Below, piece after piece: positions 1-6,730 of a DNA stretch of 12,001 nt. The notes below the pieces were generated by a model. The model was not told the origin of the DNA. It did not search any database and was given only the letters and a program-made list of their open reading frames with translations. Source of the stretch: Zetaproteobacteria bacterium (GTDB taxonomy: Bacteria; Pseudomonadota; Alphaproteobacteria; Micavibrionales; Micavibrionaceae). The stretch lies in NCBI GenBank assembly GCA_002747015.1, contig NVXI01000001.1, positions 441,079 to 453,079 of the forward strand, written 5' to 3'. The first letter of the stretch is position 1. The number at the start of each line of letters is the position of its first letter. Made by a program: the position numbers and the translations under genes.

Positions 1-497
1 CTCTCATCTCCGACAGTCTCCAACAATACCCCAAAACTATGATCCGTAGAGTCACGTTTCAAATCTAACGCAGAGGGAGATTCCTCACCACGATTTAGAC
101 TTCTTCCCTCCCTAACCGCATCGACAAACCTTTGTGCGTCAAAACTTTTTTCCTCTTTGTTATGAGTGGTGCCATATAGTGTTACGCTCTCACCATCCAT
201 CATCCGAACATAATTCGTGAAATCAAATGCACGGTTTCTGTAACTTGTCCCTGATGGGTTTTCTTGTTCCATATCCGATACATGCCGTGAGATACTCTCC
301 CCGAACAAATCTTCGCATAAGTTTTGTAAATCTGTTTCAGGATTAAAACCTCGCTCTTCTTCATGTGTGCATATTTCACCTTCTTTTGACGAAATATGAA
401 ATGAAGAAAGTGCGTTTTTCAAAGTAGCCATCCATCCCTTTTCCTGCGGAGTAGATTGCGTCCCATACTCTTGAATTTCTTTTGAACCGTGCCCCAT
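1..497 (-). CDS. Unrecognised protein, partial (3' end beyond window)
   Basis: The frame is open from an ATG at 497 to the left edge without a stop, giving 165 visible residues with the C-terminus missing. I chose 497 over the in-frame ATG at 503 because an AAGGG Shine-Dalgarno sequence lies about 7 nt upstream of 497 but only 1 nt from 503. A well-spaced promoter lies just upstream. The protein starts MGHGSKEIQEYG. It is polar and rich in Glu, Ser and Arg, with no signal peptide and no membrane segment. Residues 90-130 (FDFTNYVRMMDGESVTLYG, then SFDAQRFVDAVREGR) look like the most structured part. I do not recognise a family and offer no function. That this is a real gene is supported by the open frame to the edge, the ribosome site and the promoter together. 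Confidence 0.68.
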   Translation of the reverse strand, partial: MGHGSKEIQEYGTQSTPQEKGWMATLKNALSSFHISSKEGEICTHEEERGFNPETDLQNLCEDLFGESISRHVSDMEQENPSGTSYRNRAFDFTNYVRMMDGESVTLYGTTHNKEEKSFDAQRFVDAVREGRSLNRGEESPSALDLKRDSTDHSFGVLLETVGDE

Positions 498-524
498 TAT
501 CATTCCCTTTTTATACTTTGGGAC

Positions 525-553
525 ATAATACACTTTAAGATATAAGTTTACAA
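525..553 (-). promoter_or_regulatory. Sigma-70-like promoter for the left-edge gene
   Basis: On the minus strand a TTGTAA -35 box (548-553) is separated by 17 bp from a TATTAT -10 box (525-530). Transcription would start near 518, giving a leader of about 20 nt before the ATG at 497 and leaving room for the AAGGG ribosome site. Box quality and spacing are good, but the region is AT-rich, so a chance match is possible. Confidence 0.5.
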
Positions 554-595
554 ATTTCTGTGATCAAGAAAATGAGCATCTCTTCTTATTTTACT

Positions 596-1060
596 CTACC
601 CGTTAGATATTTTCTCATTTACTTTAAATTTCGTAATATCATAAGATACGACCAAAAAATAATCTAGATTACCCTCATTGTCATCTATAGGTGTGATCGT
701 TGAATGAAACCACATTGTATTTCTATTTAAATCAACAACAGGTGCTTCTTGCGTAATGATTTCACCAGTTTCTTTGCATTTATCCAAACCTGCAATCATA
801 ATATCCTTAAAAGATTGCGGATAAAATTCTAAAGGATACGGCTTTCCGTAAAATTCTGTAATATCATCAATATCAAGATCCCTTACGCCGCTGGCGCTCA
901 TGAATTGTAGATTATAATCAAGATCGATTATTTTTGTGCAAACTGGTGAGTTATCGAGAATGGCTTGGTTCTGTTTTTTGATTTCAACTATTTTATTAGT
1001 TAAATCCTCAACCTCAGCAATCAGACTCTTTTTTGAGAGATATTGAAAAATAATGTACAC
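596..1060 (-). CDS. PAS-domain protein (standalone or truncated sensor)
   Basis: This 154-residue protein holds a short coiled-coil-like lead (about residues 9-33, AEVEDLTNKIVEIKKQN) and one PAS domain (about 34-146). The domain begins AILDNSPVCTKIIDLDYNLQ and ends LDYFLVVSYDITKFK, the usual PAS exit before an output domain. Here only eight residues follow before a TAG stop, so there is no kinase, GGDEF or other output. PAS domains of this type normally sit at the front of histidine kinases, so this may be a remnant. It could instead be a free sensor acting on a partner. The start is unclear: I use GTG at 1060, which directly follows an in-frame TAG and has no clear Shine-Dalgarno. The domain call is secure; the intact-gene call is not. 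Confidence 0.6.
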   Translation of the reverse strand: MYIIFQYLSKKSLIAEVEDLTNKIVEIKKQNQAILDNSPVCTKIIDLDYNLQFMSASGVRDLDIDDITEFYGKPYPLEFYPQSFKDIMIAGLDKCKETGEIITQEAPVVDLNRNTMWFHSTITPIDDNEGNLDYFLVVSYDITKFKVNEKISNG

Positions 1061-1276
1061 CTAATTCAGAGTTTATATTACCTATAAAAAACAAATGATA
1101 CCGCACCTGTTCTTAAAAAAGAATGAATACTTTACTTTTAGTGATATGAAATCTTTGGTGTAGCAGCGCTTCACAGCGAAATAACACTGGTCTTGGGAAA
1201 CAGAAATTCACTTTTCAATTGTCTTATTAATGATTTCTTATAAGCCATAAGCTGACGTTTACATTGAAATGATTAA

Positions 1277-1591
1277 TCAAGTTTTCCTCTTTCTATAAAC
1301 TTCCCAACTACACAAATAATTAGGGTCTTCGATTTCTTCATTGTTAGATTTCAACATATAGACTCCAGGTTCTGCCTTCCAAATACAACTAGTGTCAGGA
1401 GGTAAATTATACTCTTCACCACTACGCTTACCTGCAAGCTTTAACAAAATCCCAGCCTCAGAAGATACAGATAACACGCTTCCATAAAATTGTGTCTGAG
1501 ACTCAAATTCGCCACTTGAATCAAAATATGTAATTCCAACAAGTATACTTGAACCAATTATTTTTTGTGCTTTATCCTCATCAAATTCCAC
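1277..1591 (-). CDS. Small conserved-looking hypothetical protein behind icd
   Basis: This 104-residue soluble protein starts at GTG 1591, only 8 nt after the icd stop, so the two are very probably co-transcribed and perhaps translationally coupled; a purine-rich GGGGTAAG at the end of icd may serve as its ribosome site. The core reads SILVGITYFDSSGEFESQTQ (15-34), followed by FYGSVLSV and then LPPD (63-66) and CSWEVYRK near the end. The alternating hydrophobic and polar pattern suggests a small beta-rich fold. I recall similar small uncharacterised proteins with a GhTYxD...QFYG...LPPD pattern in other bacteria, but cannot give a family name. Function is unknown. A structural or regulatory link to isocitrate dehydrogenase would be inference from position only. 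Confidence 0.72.
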   Translation of the reverse strand: MEFDEDKAQKIIGSSILVGITYFDSSGEFESQTQFYGSVLSVSSEAGILLKLAGKRSGEEYNLPPDTSCIWKAEPGVYMLKSNNEEIEDPNYLCSWEVYRKRKT

Positions 1592-1599
1592 AACATCAC

Positions 1600-2814
1600 T
1601 TACCCCATCGCCTTTTCCAAACCCTCAACAACCTTGCCAAGGAATTCCTGCGTGGTGAGAAATTTTTGGTCTGGGCCAACCAACAACGCCAAATCTTTGG
1701 TCATGTGCCCTTGCTCCACCGTTTGTGTGCAGACACGCTCCAACGTTTCACAGAAATCGATCAATACCTGATTATCATCAAACATGCCGCGATATTTCAG
1801 GCCGCTTGTCCATGCAAAGATCGAGGCAATCGGATTTGTTGATGTGGGCTTTCCCGCTTGATGCAGGCGGTAATGACGGGTCACTGTACCGTGCGCGGCC
1901 TCGGCCTCCACGCATTTCCCATCAGGGGTTAGCAGAACAGAGGTCATCAGGCCGAGTGAGCCAAACCCTTGCGCCACAATATCGGATTGAACATCGCCAT
2001 CATAATTCTTACACGCCCAGACAAAACCGCCCTTGGACTTGATCGCTTGCGCCACCATGTCATCGATCAAGCGATGCTCATACCACAACTCACGCTTATC
2101 AAACTCGGCCTTAAACTCCGCGTCAAAGATACGTTGGAATATCTCAATGAAGCGACCATCATATTGTTTGAGGATCGTATTCTTGGTCGACATGTAAACA
2201 GGATAATTTTGCAACAAACCGTAATTAAAGCTGGAACGGGCGAAACCCTCGATGCTCTCATCCAGATTATACATCCCCATCGCCACACCGGATGATGGAA
2301 AGTCATATATTTCCCACTCCTGCACATCACTACCGTCTTTAGGGGTGAAGACCATCTTCATCGTGCCTGGCTGATCAATTTTCATGTCCGTGGCTTTATA
2401 TTGATCGCCAAACGCATGGCGGCCAATAATAATTGGGTTCTCCCAACCCGGTACATATTTCGGCACGTTAGAGCATATGATCGGCGCACGGAAAATCGTG
2501 CCGCCAAGAATGTTACGAATCGTTCCATTGGGTGAGCGCCACATTTTCTTGAGGCCAAACTCCTCAACCCGCGCTTCATCAGGGGTGATAGTCGCGCATT
2601 TAATACCAACACCATATTTTTTGATCGCATTCGCTGCATCAATCGTGATTTGGTCATCCGTCGCATCGCGCTTTTGAATGGATAGATCGTAATATTTTAG
2701 ATCAATATCCAAATACGGTAAGATCAGACTTTCCTTAATAAACGCCCAAATAATACGGGTCATCTCATCCCCGTCTATTTCAACAACAGGTGTATCAACT
2801 TTTATTTTGGCCAT
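1600..2814 (-). CDS. icd: NADP-dependent isocitrate dehydrogenase
   Basis: The enzyme oxidatively decarboxylates isocitrate to 2-oxoglutarate with reduction of NADP+ in the TCA cycle; it is a cytoplasmic homodimer. At 404 residues it has the length and layout of the eukaryote-like (dimeric, subfamily II) enzymes common in alphaproteobacteria, not the E. coli type. Visible landmarks are the N-terminal [11 protein letters not shown], the substrate loop [14 protein letters not shown] (93-106) with its arginines, GRHAFGDQY (131-139) carrying the Arg132 and Tyr139 counterparts of the human enzyme, the metal-binding aspartates in [10 protein letters not shown] and NYDGDVQSD (about 251-278), and the NADP-specific [10 protein letters not shown] (307-316) followed by [12 protein letters not shown]. 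All expected active-site residues seem present. An AAGGA lies about 12 nt before the ATG, a rather long spacing. A small gene follows 8 nt downstream. Confidence 0.97.
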   Translation of the reverse strand: MAKIKVDTPVVEIDGDEMTRIIWAFIKESLILPYLDIDLKYYDLSIQKRDATDDQITIDAANAIKKYGVGIKCATITPDEARVEEFGLKKMWRSPNGTIRNILGGTIFRAPIICSNVPKYVPGWENPIIIGRHAFGDQYKATDMKIDQPGTMKMVFTPKDGSDVQEWEIYDFPSSGVAMGMYNLDESIEGFARSSFNYGLLQNYPVYMSTKNTILKQYDGRFIEIFQRIFDAEFKAEFDKRELWYEHRLIDDMVAQAIKSKGGFVWACKNYDGDVQSDIVAQGFGSLGLMTSVLLTPDGKCVEAEAAHGTVTRHYRLHQAGKPTSTNPIASIFAWTSGLKYRGMFDDNQVLIDFCETLERVCTQTVEQGHMTKDLALLVGPDQKFLTTQEFLGKVVEGLEKAMG

Positions 2815-2891
2815 AATGCGAATCTTTCCTTAAAGTAAGTTTGAGTTTAATTTAGCTGTTTGGGCAATACATTTCTATCTCAATGTTTAAT

Positions 2892-3452
2892 CTAAAAAAA
2901 TGGCATAAAAAATACAACAAGAGGCAGACCATATAAAATTGGCATGGAAACAACATACAACAAGACATAAAGCAAGAATATACTAAGCCGCATTTTAAAG
3001 GCAGGCCTGTTTTCTACAAATATATGGAAACAACTAAATGCTTCACGCACAAGAAAACCCAAGAGCCCTATGGCAAACACCACAAAACATGACTGATATA
3101 CATACGGATAAGAACGCAACGATACCAAATTTGTTCCAATCAACGGGATAACTGCGATTAAAAGCACACCTGAAATTGCCATACTGTACACAACGAGAAA
3201 AAACAAATGCCGCATAGATAATGTAATACAAAAAAACCGTGAAGGCACGGATACAAGAACCGCAACGATACCAGATATACATATAATGCCATTATGTGAA
3301 ATTTCTAAATAGTTATGAGCGCCAACAGATGCCTTAGTCGCTCCCAGAACCGCAAAAAATGAAACCAATGAAATTAAAATGATTACAAAATAAAATGAAT
3401 TAGAATCGAATGGCAACGATGGTTTTAAAAACGAAATTAAAGCTTTAATCAC
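2892..3452 (-). CDS. Multi-pass inner-membrane protein, family unknown
   Basis: This 186-residue protein is almost entirely hydrophobic. Predicted membrane segments by eye are about residues 19-38, 52-70, 82-105, 118-136 and 156-183, the last long enough to be two helices. Short polar links include NRPAFKMR near 148-155. There is no cleavable signal peptide and no recognisable transporter or enzyme motif. The overall pattern recalls small five-helix membrane proteins such as the Yip1 type, but I see no diagnostic residues and do not make that assignment. The GTG start at 3452 is chosen for an AAAAGG ribosome site about 8 nt upstream. The gene points toward icd, 77 nt away, and diverges from the receiver gene on the other side across a shared promoter region. 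Confidence 0.7.
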   Translation of the reverse strand: MIKALISFLKPSLPFDSNSFYFVIILISLVSFFAVLGATKASVGAHNYLEISHNGIICISGIVAVLVSVPSRFFCITLSMRHLFFLVVYSMAISGVLLIAVIPLIGTNLVSLRSYPYVYQSCFVVFAIGLLGFLVREAFSCFHIFVENRPAFKMRLSIFLLYVLLYVVSMPILYGLPLVVFFMPFF

Positions 3453-3493
3453 AACAAGAGCCTTTTAATTTTCTATTACACGTCTCGATTCGA

Positions 3494-3521
3494 TATATAA
3501 TAAGAAAAAATAACACCTCAA
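3494..3521 (-). promoter_or_regulatory. Promoter of the membrane-protein gene
   Basis: On the minus strand TTGAGG (3516-3521) is followed after 16 bp by TATATA (3494-3499). Transcription would begin near 3487, leaving a leader of about 35 nt before the GTG at 3452. The -35 box has the same sequence as that of the divergent receiver promoter. Confidence 0.4.
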
Positions 3522-3562
3522 TGCTCGCAAAGCGAACTGAATTTCAGAAACTATTTTGAGGT
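3515..3562. repeat. Inverted repeat ACCTCAA/TTGAGGT between divergent promoters
   Basis: ACCTCAA (3515-3521) and TTGAGGT (3556-3562) are perfect inverted copies 34 bp apart, and each contains the -35 box of one divergent promoter. Near the centre lies a second palindrome, CTGAATTTCAG (3537-3547). The layout could be a shared operator for the membrane-protein gene and the receiver/Hpt-like pair. Regulator unknown. Confidence 0.35.
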
Positions 3563-3583
3563 ATTTGATAATCACGTTACTAT
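3556..3583 (+). promoter_or_regulatory. Promoter of the receiver/Hpt-like operon
   Basis: TTGAGG (3556-3561) is followed after 16 bp by TACTAT (3578-3583). Transcription would start near 3590, with a leader of about 27 nt that includes an AAGGA ribosome site before the TTG start at 3617. Confidence 0.42.
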
Positions 3584-3616
3584 GGTCAAAGTATCGTTTA
3601 TCAAGGATGTGTCATC

Positions 3617-4189
3617 TTGCCGCTTATATCATCAGGACATAATAACCCACAACCATATAATCTTAGTAATTTCAGCATATTACTGGTTGAGGATTCGATT
3701 TATCTACAGACATTAACCTCTGAAATGCTACGGGTTTTTGGTGTTGGTGACATTTTGACATGCGCCAATGCAAAAGAAGCCACCGACCTGCTTACAATCG
3801 CACAAGCACGCACAAGCAGTCGCTATGTCAGTAAAATCGATATCCTCTTAACGGACTGGCTTATGCCGAACGGCGATGGTAAGGACTTATTAAACTGGGT
3901 ACGTACACATGAAAATGATGCTATCCGCTTCCTGCCTATCATTGTCGTTAGTGGCTTCACAACTGAAAGGTTAACAAATTCCACACGCGACTTGGGCGCG
4001 AATGAAATATTGGTCAAACCGATATCGGGAAAGCTGCTGGCCTCACGTATTTGCTCTATCATTGACCACCCACGCCCATTCATTGATGCCCCCAATTTTT
4101 TTGGCCCCGATCGTAGACGACAAGACGTCGAGTTTATCGGGGAAGATCGACGCAACACATCATCCTATGTTGTGGAGACAAATATATGA
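3617..4189 (+). CDS. Single-domain response regulator with GPDRRR tail
   Basis: This 190-residue protein holds one CheY-like receiver domain (about 18-150) and a basic tail, with no DNA-binding or enzymatic output. The receiver is complete: acidic pair Glu25-Asp26 in LLVEDS, phospho-acceptor Asp80 in DILLTDWLMP, the Ser112 switch in VVSGF, and Lys134 in LVKP followed by the cis-proline. The tail carries two similar short motifs, FFGPDRRR (161-168) and FIGEDRRN (173-180). A GPDRRR-type tail is known from alphaproteobacterial stand-alone receivers; its role is not established. The TTG start at 3617 is preferred because AAGGA lies 9 nt upstream; nearby ATG and GTG codons are out of frame. Its stop overlaps the next gene's start as ATGA, so the two are translationally coupled. 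It probably exchanges phosphate with the Hpt-like partner. Confidence 0.88.
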   Translation: MPLISSGHNNPQPYNLSNFSILLVEDSIYLQTLTSEMLRVFGVGDILTCANAKEATDLLTIAQARTSSRYVSKIDILLTDWLMPNGDGKDLLNWVRTHENDAIRFLPIIVVSGFTTERLTNSTRDLGANEILVKPISGKLLASRICSIIDHPRPFIDAPNFFGPDRRRQDVEFIGEDRRNTSSYVVETNI

Positions 4190-4707
4190 CAAACAAAGAA
4201 AATGACGGAAAAACTATAATCAATGTCTATAAACACAGGTATAATCCACTAAAAAACAAGCTGGGCACACGCATCCAAACCAATGAAGACGGACATATTG
4301 CCCCAGAAGACATCATAGAGGCAGATAAATTAATCGCCGAAATGTGTGTCGGCTGCGAAGATAATATCGCGCAGCATTTAGAAAAAATATCCCTCATCTG
4401 GAAGGACATGCAAAAGGCAGAAAATGCAAATTTACGCGATGAAAAAGCACAAGAAATTTTCACATATGCGCATAAAACAAAAGATATTGCCGAATTATGC
4501 GGCTACACTTTGGCAGCTTATTTTGCAGAATCCTTGCGAGATTATATTTCTGAAACCGCACTTAACCTGAAAAACCAACGCATCATTATTCAGGCACACA
4601 TCGATGCTATGAACGCCGTTCATAAGGGCAAGCTCAAAGAGGATGGTGGCCCTGTCGCAGATGAATTGAAAAAAATGGTGAAAATCGCGATCAAAAAGTA
4701 CCATTAA
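4186..4707 (+). CDS. Hpt-like phosphotransfer protein, partner of the receiver
   Basis: This 173-residue soluble helical protein begins at an ATG overlapping the receiver stop, with a GGAG ribosome site 8 nt upstream. Its middle resembles the histidine phosphotransfer helix of alphaproteobacterial receiver partners: IFTYAHKTKDIAELCGYTLA (91-110), then AESLRDYI. In canonical Hpt domains the His is followed at +3 by Lys or Arg and at +4 by Gly. Here His96 and Lys99 fit, but +4 is Asp instead of Gly. The GY-L-A...SL-D pattern matches the pattern I recall for proteins with an HDIRG...TFGYPL...SL core. The phosphotransfer role is therefore inference from this helix plus tight coupling to a receiver gene. 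The N-terminal 50 residues (KHRYNPLKNKLGTRI and following) are basic and unassigned. No membrane segment is seen. Confidence 0.62.
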   Translation: MTNKENDGKTIINVYKHRYNPLKNKLGTRIQTNEDGHIAPEDIIEADKLIAEMCVGCEDNIAQHLEKISLIWKDMQKAENANLRDEKAQEIFTYAHKTKDIAELCGYTLAAYFAESLRDYISETALNLKNQRIIIQAHIDAMNAVHKGKLKEDGGPVADELKKMVKIAIKKYH

Positions 4708-4716
4708 ACACAAAAC

Positions 4717-4744
4717 TTGCTTTTTTCGCATAAATCCCTATATT
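4717..4744 (+). promoter_or_regulatory. Promoter of mnmA, predicting a leaderless mRNA
   Basis: TTGCTT (4717-4722) is followed after 16 bp by TATATT (4739-4744). The usual start point, about 7 nt below the -10 box, falls on or next to the ATG at 4752. No Shine-Dalgarno sequence lies before that ATG, which agrees with leaderless translation. Confidence 0.45.
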
Positions 4745-4751
4745 CCCCCGC

Positions 4752-5894
4752 ATGGACGCAACATTAAACAGCATGGGCTTTGCAAAATCCCCATCCCAGA
4801 CCAGAGTCGTCGTTGCCATGTCAGGCGGCGTGGACAGCTCTGTGTGTGCGGCTCTTCTGCATGAAGAGGGCTATAACGTGGTTGGTGTTACACTGCAACT
4901 CTACGATTATGGTGATGCGACAGGCGAAGCGGTTAAAAGCAAGACCTGTTGCGCCGGACAAGATATTTACGATGCGCGTCGTATCGCTGAAGAGCGAGGA
5001 TTTCCGCATTATGTACTAAATTATGAAAGTAACTTTCGTGAAGCTGTGATTGATGATTTCGCCGACAGCTACCTACGCGGTGAGACCCCTATTCCTTGCG
5101 TAAAATGCAATCAAAGCGTCAAATTCCGCGATTTATTAAAAGTCGCGCATGAGCTTGGCGCAGATTGCATGGCAACTGGGCATTACATCCAACGCATCAT
5201 CGGTGATGATGGCCGTGCCTATTTAAAACGCGCCCATGATGACGGAAAAGACCAAAGCTATTTCCTATTCGCAACAACACAAGAACAACTTGATTTCCTT
5301 CGCTTTCCTTTAGGCGGCTGGGCAAAAGACATCACTCGTGAACACGCCACGCGCCTTGGCCTGATGAATGCAGATAAGCCGGACAGTCAGGATATATGCT
5401 TTGTTCCCCATGGTGATTATGCAAAGGTTGTGAAAAAAATACGCCCCGAAGCACAAAATCCGGGTAAAATAATCCATACCGATGGGCGAGAAATTGGCGA
5501 TCATGAGGGCATTATTCACTTTACCATCGGACAGCGTCGCGGCATTGGTATCGGCGGCGGCATCACCGAGAATAACGAACCATTATACGTCGTAGCCCTA
5601 AAACCAAAAGAAAATCAGGTTATTGTCGGCTCAAAAGCAGCTCTCGCACGCAATATATTAACCCTGAAAGAGTGCAACTGGTTGTTCAAGCAAGGCGACA
5701 ATGATGATCCAATAGAGGTAGAGGTTAAATTCCGCTCAACGATGAAACCTACCACAGCGAAATTACTGATGAGTAAGGACGGCGCGCAAATCCAACTAGA
5801 CGCACCGCAATATGGTATCTCCGCAGGCCAAGCCGCCGTATGTTATATCGATGGTCGCGTCATTGGTGGTGGCTGGATTACCCAGACAGCATAA
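4752..5894 (+). CDS. mnmA: tRNA-specific 2-thiouridylase MnmA
   Basis: The enzyme thiolates U34 of tRNA-Lys, -Glu and -Gln: it adenylates the uridine and inserts sulfur passed on from a cysteine desulfurase relay, giving the s2 part of mnm5s2U. The 380 residues match the family's usual length. Key sites are the PP-loop SGGVDSS (24-30), Cys119 in CVKCN (counterpart of E. coli Cys102), DGKDQSYFL (164-172), and Cys216 in DSQDICFV (counterpart of E. coli Cys199); [11 protein letters not shown] (260-270) starts the central domain. Cys116 and the Cys66-Cys67 pair are additional and typical of alphaproteobacterial members. I keep the ATG at 4752 because the N-terminal LNSMGFAK is conserved in that group, although no ribosome site precedes it. 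The gene ends just before a strong terminator. Confidence 0.96.
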   Translation: MDATLNSMGFAKSPSQTRVVVAMSGGVDSSVCAALLHEEGYNVVGVTLQLYDYGDATGEAVKSKTCCAGQDIYDARRIAEERGFPHYVLNYESNFREAVIDDFADSYLRGETPIPCVKCNQSVKFRDLLKVAHELGADCMATGHYIQRIIGDDGRAYLKRAHDDGKDQSYFLFATTQEQLDFLRFPLGGWAKDITREHATRLGLMNADKPDSQDICFVPHGDYAKVVKKIRPEAQNPGKIIHTDGREIGDHEGIIHFTIGQRRGIGIGGGITENNEPLYVVALKPKENQVIVGSKAALARNILTLKECNWLFKQGDNDDPIEVEVKFRSTMKPTTAKLLMSKDGAQIQLDAPQYGISAGQAAVCYIDGRVIGGGWITQTA

Positions 5895-5906
5895 ATCAGA
5901 ACAAAG

Positions 5907-5943
5907 AAAAACGGGCTATGCATCCCCGCAAAGCCCGTTTTTT
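5907..5943 (+). terminator. Intrinsic terminator after mnmA, probably bidirectional
   Basis: AAAAACGGGCT (5907-5917) pairs with AGCCCGTTTTT (5932-5942) around a 14-nt loop, followed by T residues. The stem lies 12 nt after the mnmA stop. The reverse strand also ends in a T-run after the stem, so it can serve the convergent gene whose stop is at 5973. Confidence 0.9.
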
Positions 5944-5972
5944 AATATCATTTCGTATTCGACTACATTAGA

Positions 5973-6497
5973 TCATGGCACCATTGGCTTCTGAAGCGCA
6001 TCAGCAGCTTGCCCTGACAAACCTTCATTATGAAGGATTTCATCCTGAGCAGCACCGGCCACAGCCGTTATCCCTATTCCGAGGATAGGATTAACTTCTT
6101 CTTGTACAAACTCATGCACCGCATTAAAGCCATTAGCAATAGAACCACCGATATCTTGGTACCACTTAGGACCATGATCATCTAACATCTTTTCATTCGT
6201 TACCTCTGGCGCATGACCATTATCTTGTGATATCTGCGCAGAGCGCAGAGCCGAATCCAGTGCCCTTTGTGTTGGTTCATAATCATCGACACCTTGAGCC
6301 GCCATTTGAGCAACCATCTCCTCAACAAGACTCTCACGCTGAGCTTCCCCAATTGGCGTTTCCCAAAAAGCATCTAAATCCTGTCTTGATTTAATCTCAA
6401 CACTATCATCATAAGGATCTAATTTAGTAAAATCACCATACTTATTCTCATCTAAATCGATAAAATTCAAATCCCACGTCTTAATCGTTGCACCCAT
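5973..6497 (-). CDS. Unrecognised acidic protein, 174 residues
   Basis: The ATG at 6497 has an AAGGA ribosome site 7 nt upstream and a good promoter beyond it. The protein is acidic. It opens MGATIKTWDLNFIDLDENKY, has a likely helical middle (about 50-90, EAQRESLVEEMVAQMAAQ and on), and carries a moderately hydrophobic glycine- and alanine-rich stretch near the C-terminus (about 134-150, EVNPILGIGITAVAGAA) that could be an amphipathic or membrane-associating helix. There is no N-terminal signal peptide. I do not recognise a family. It is divergent from another acidic unrecognised gene at 6731, and both start in nearly the same ribosome-site context; joint function is only a possibility. It ends facing the mnmA terminator. 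Confidence 0.75.
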   Translation of the reverse strand: MGATIKTWDLNFIDLDENKYGDFTKLDPYDDSVEIKSRQDLDAFWETPIGEAQRESLVEEMVAQMAAQGVDDYEPTQRALDSALRSAQISQDNGHAPEVTNEKMLDDHGPKWYQDIGGSIANGFNAVHEFVQEEVNPILGIGITAVAGAAQDEILHNEGLSGQAADALQKPMVP

Positions 6498-6515
6498 TAT
6501 CTTTTCCTTATTTTT

Positions 6516-6547
6516 TTATAATACTAGCATTATAAACTATTTATAAT
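6516..6547. repeat. Clustered TTATAAT heptamers around a promoter
   Basis: TTATAAT occurs at 6516-6522, its inverse ATTATAA at 6529-6535, and TTATAAT again at 6541-6547, with centres 13 and 12 bp apart. The latter two form a near-continuous palindrome, ATTATAAA-CTA-TTTATAAT (6529-6547). It covers the -10 box of the minus-strand promoter. A further TTATAAT is at 6608-6614. This may be an operator, but AT-rich DNA and the likeness to -10 boxes allow chance. Confidence 0.45.
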
Positions 6548-6558
6548 AAGCAAGGCAA
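6529..6558 (-). promoter_or_regulatory. Promoter of the 174-residue acidic protein gene
   Basis: On the minus strand TTGCCT (6553-6558) is followed after 18 bp by a perfect TATAAT (6529-6534). Transcription would start near 6522, with a leader of about 25 nt that includes the AAGGA ribosome site. The -10 box lies in one arm of the palindrome at 6529-6547, so a repressor bound there would block it. Confidence 0.55.
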
Positions 6559-6654
6559 GTTTTCCTCACTATAAAATCACCTCAACATTTATAGACACCT
6601 GAAGAAATTATAATAAATAAAAACTAGACGTATATATAAGTATTACAACCAAAT

Positions 6655-6684
6655 TTGACTCACATCATTTTACAATGATACAAT
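6655..6684 (+). promoter_or_regulatory. Promoter of the 184-residue acidic protein gene
   Basis: TTGACT (6655-6660) is followed after 18 bp by TACAAT (6679-6684). Transcription would begin near 6691, leaving a leader of about 40 nt before the ATG at 6731. Confidence 0.55.
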
Positions 6685-6730
6685 GCACTACATGGGTGAA
6701 ATATAAAAAAAATGTATAAGGGAAATGATT

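Noticed and set aside
1171..1248. 25-codon reading frame on the minus strand (MAYKKSLIRQ...)
   Set aside because: It has no ribosome site, no promoter and no recognisable similarity; length is within chance expectation.
1549..2295. Plus-strand reading frames opposite icd
   Set aside because: They are shadows of a strongly conserved gene on the minus strand and have no domain-like content.
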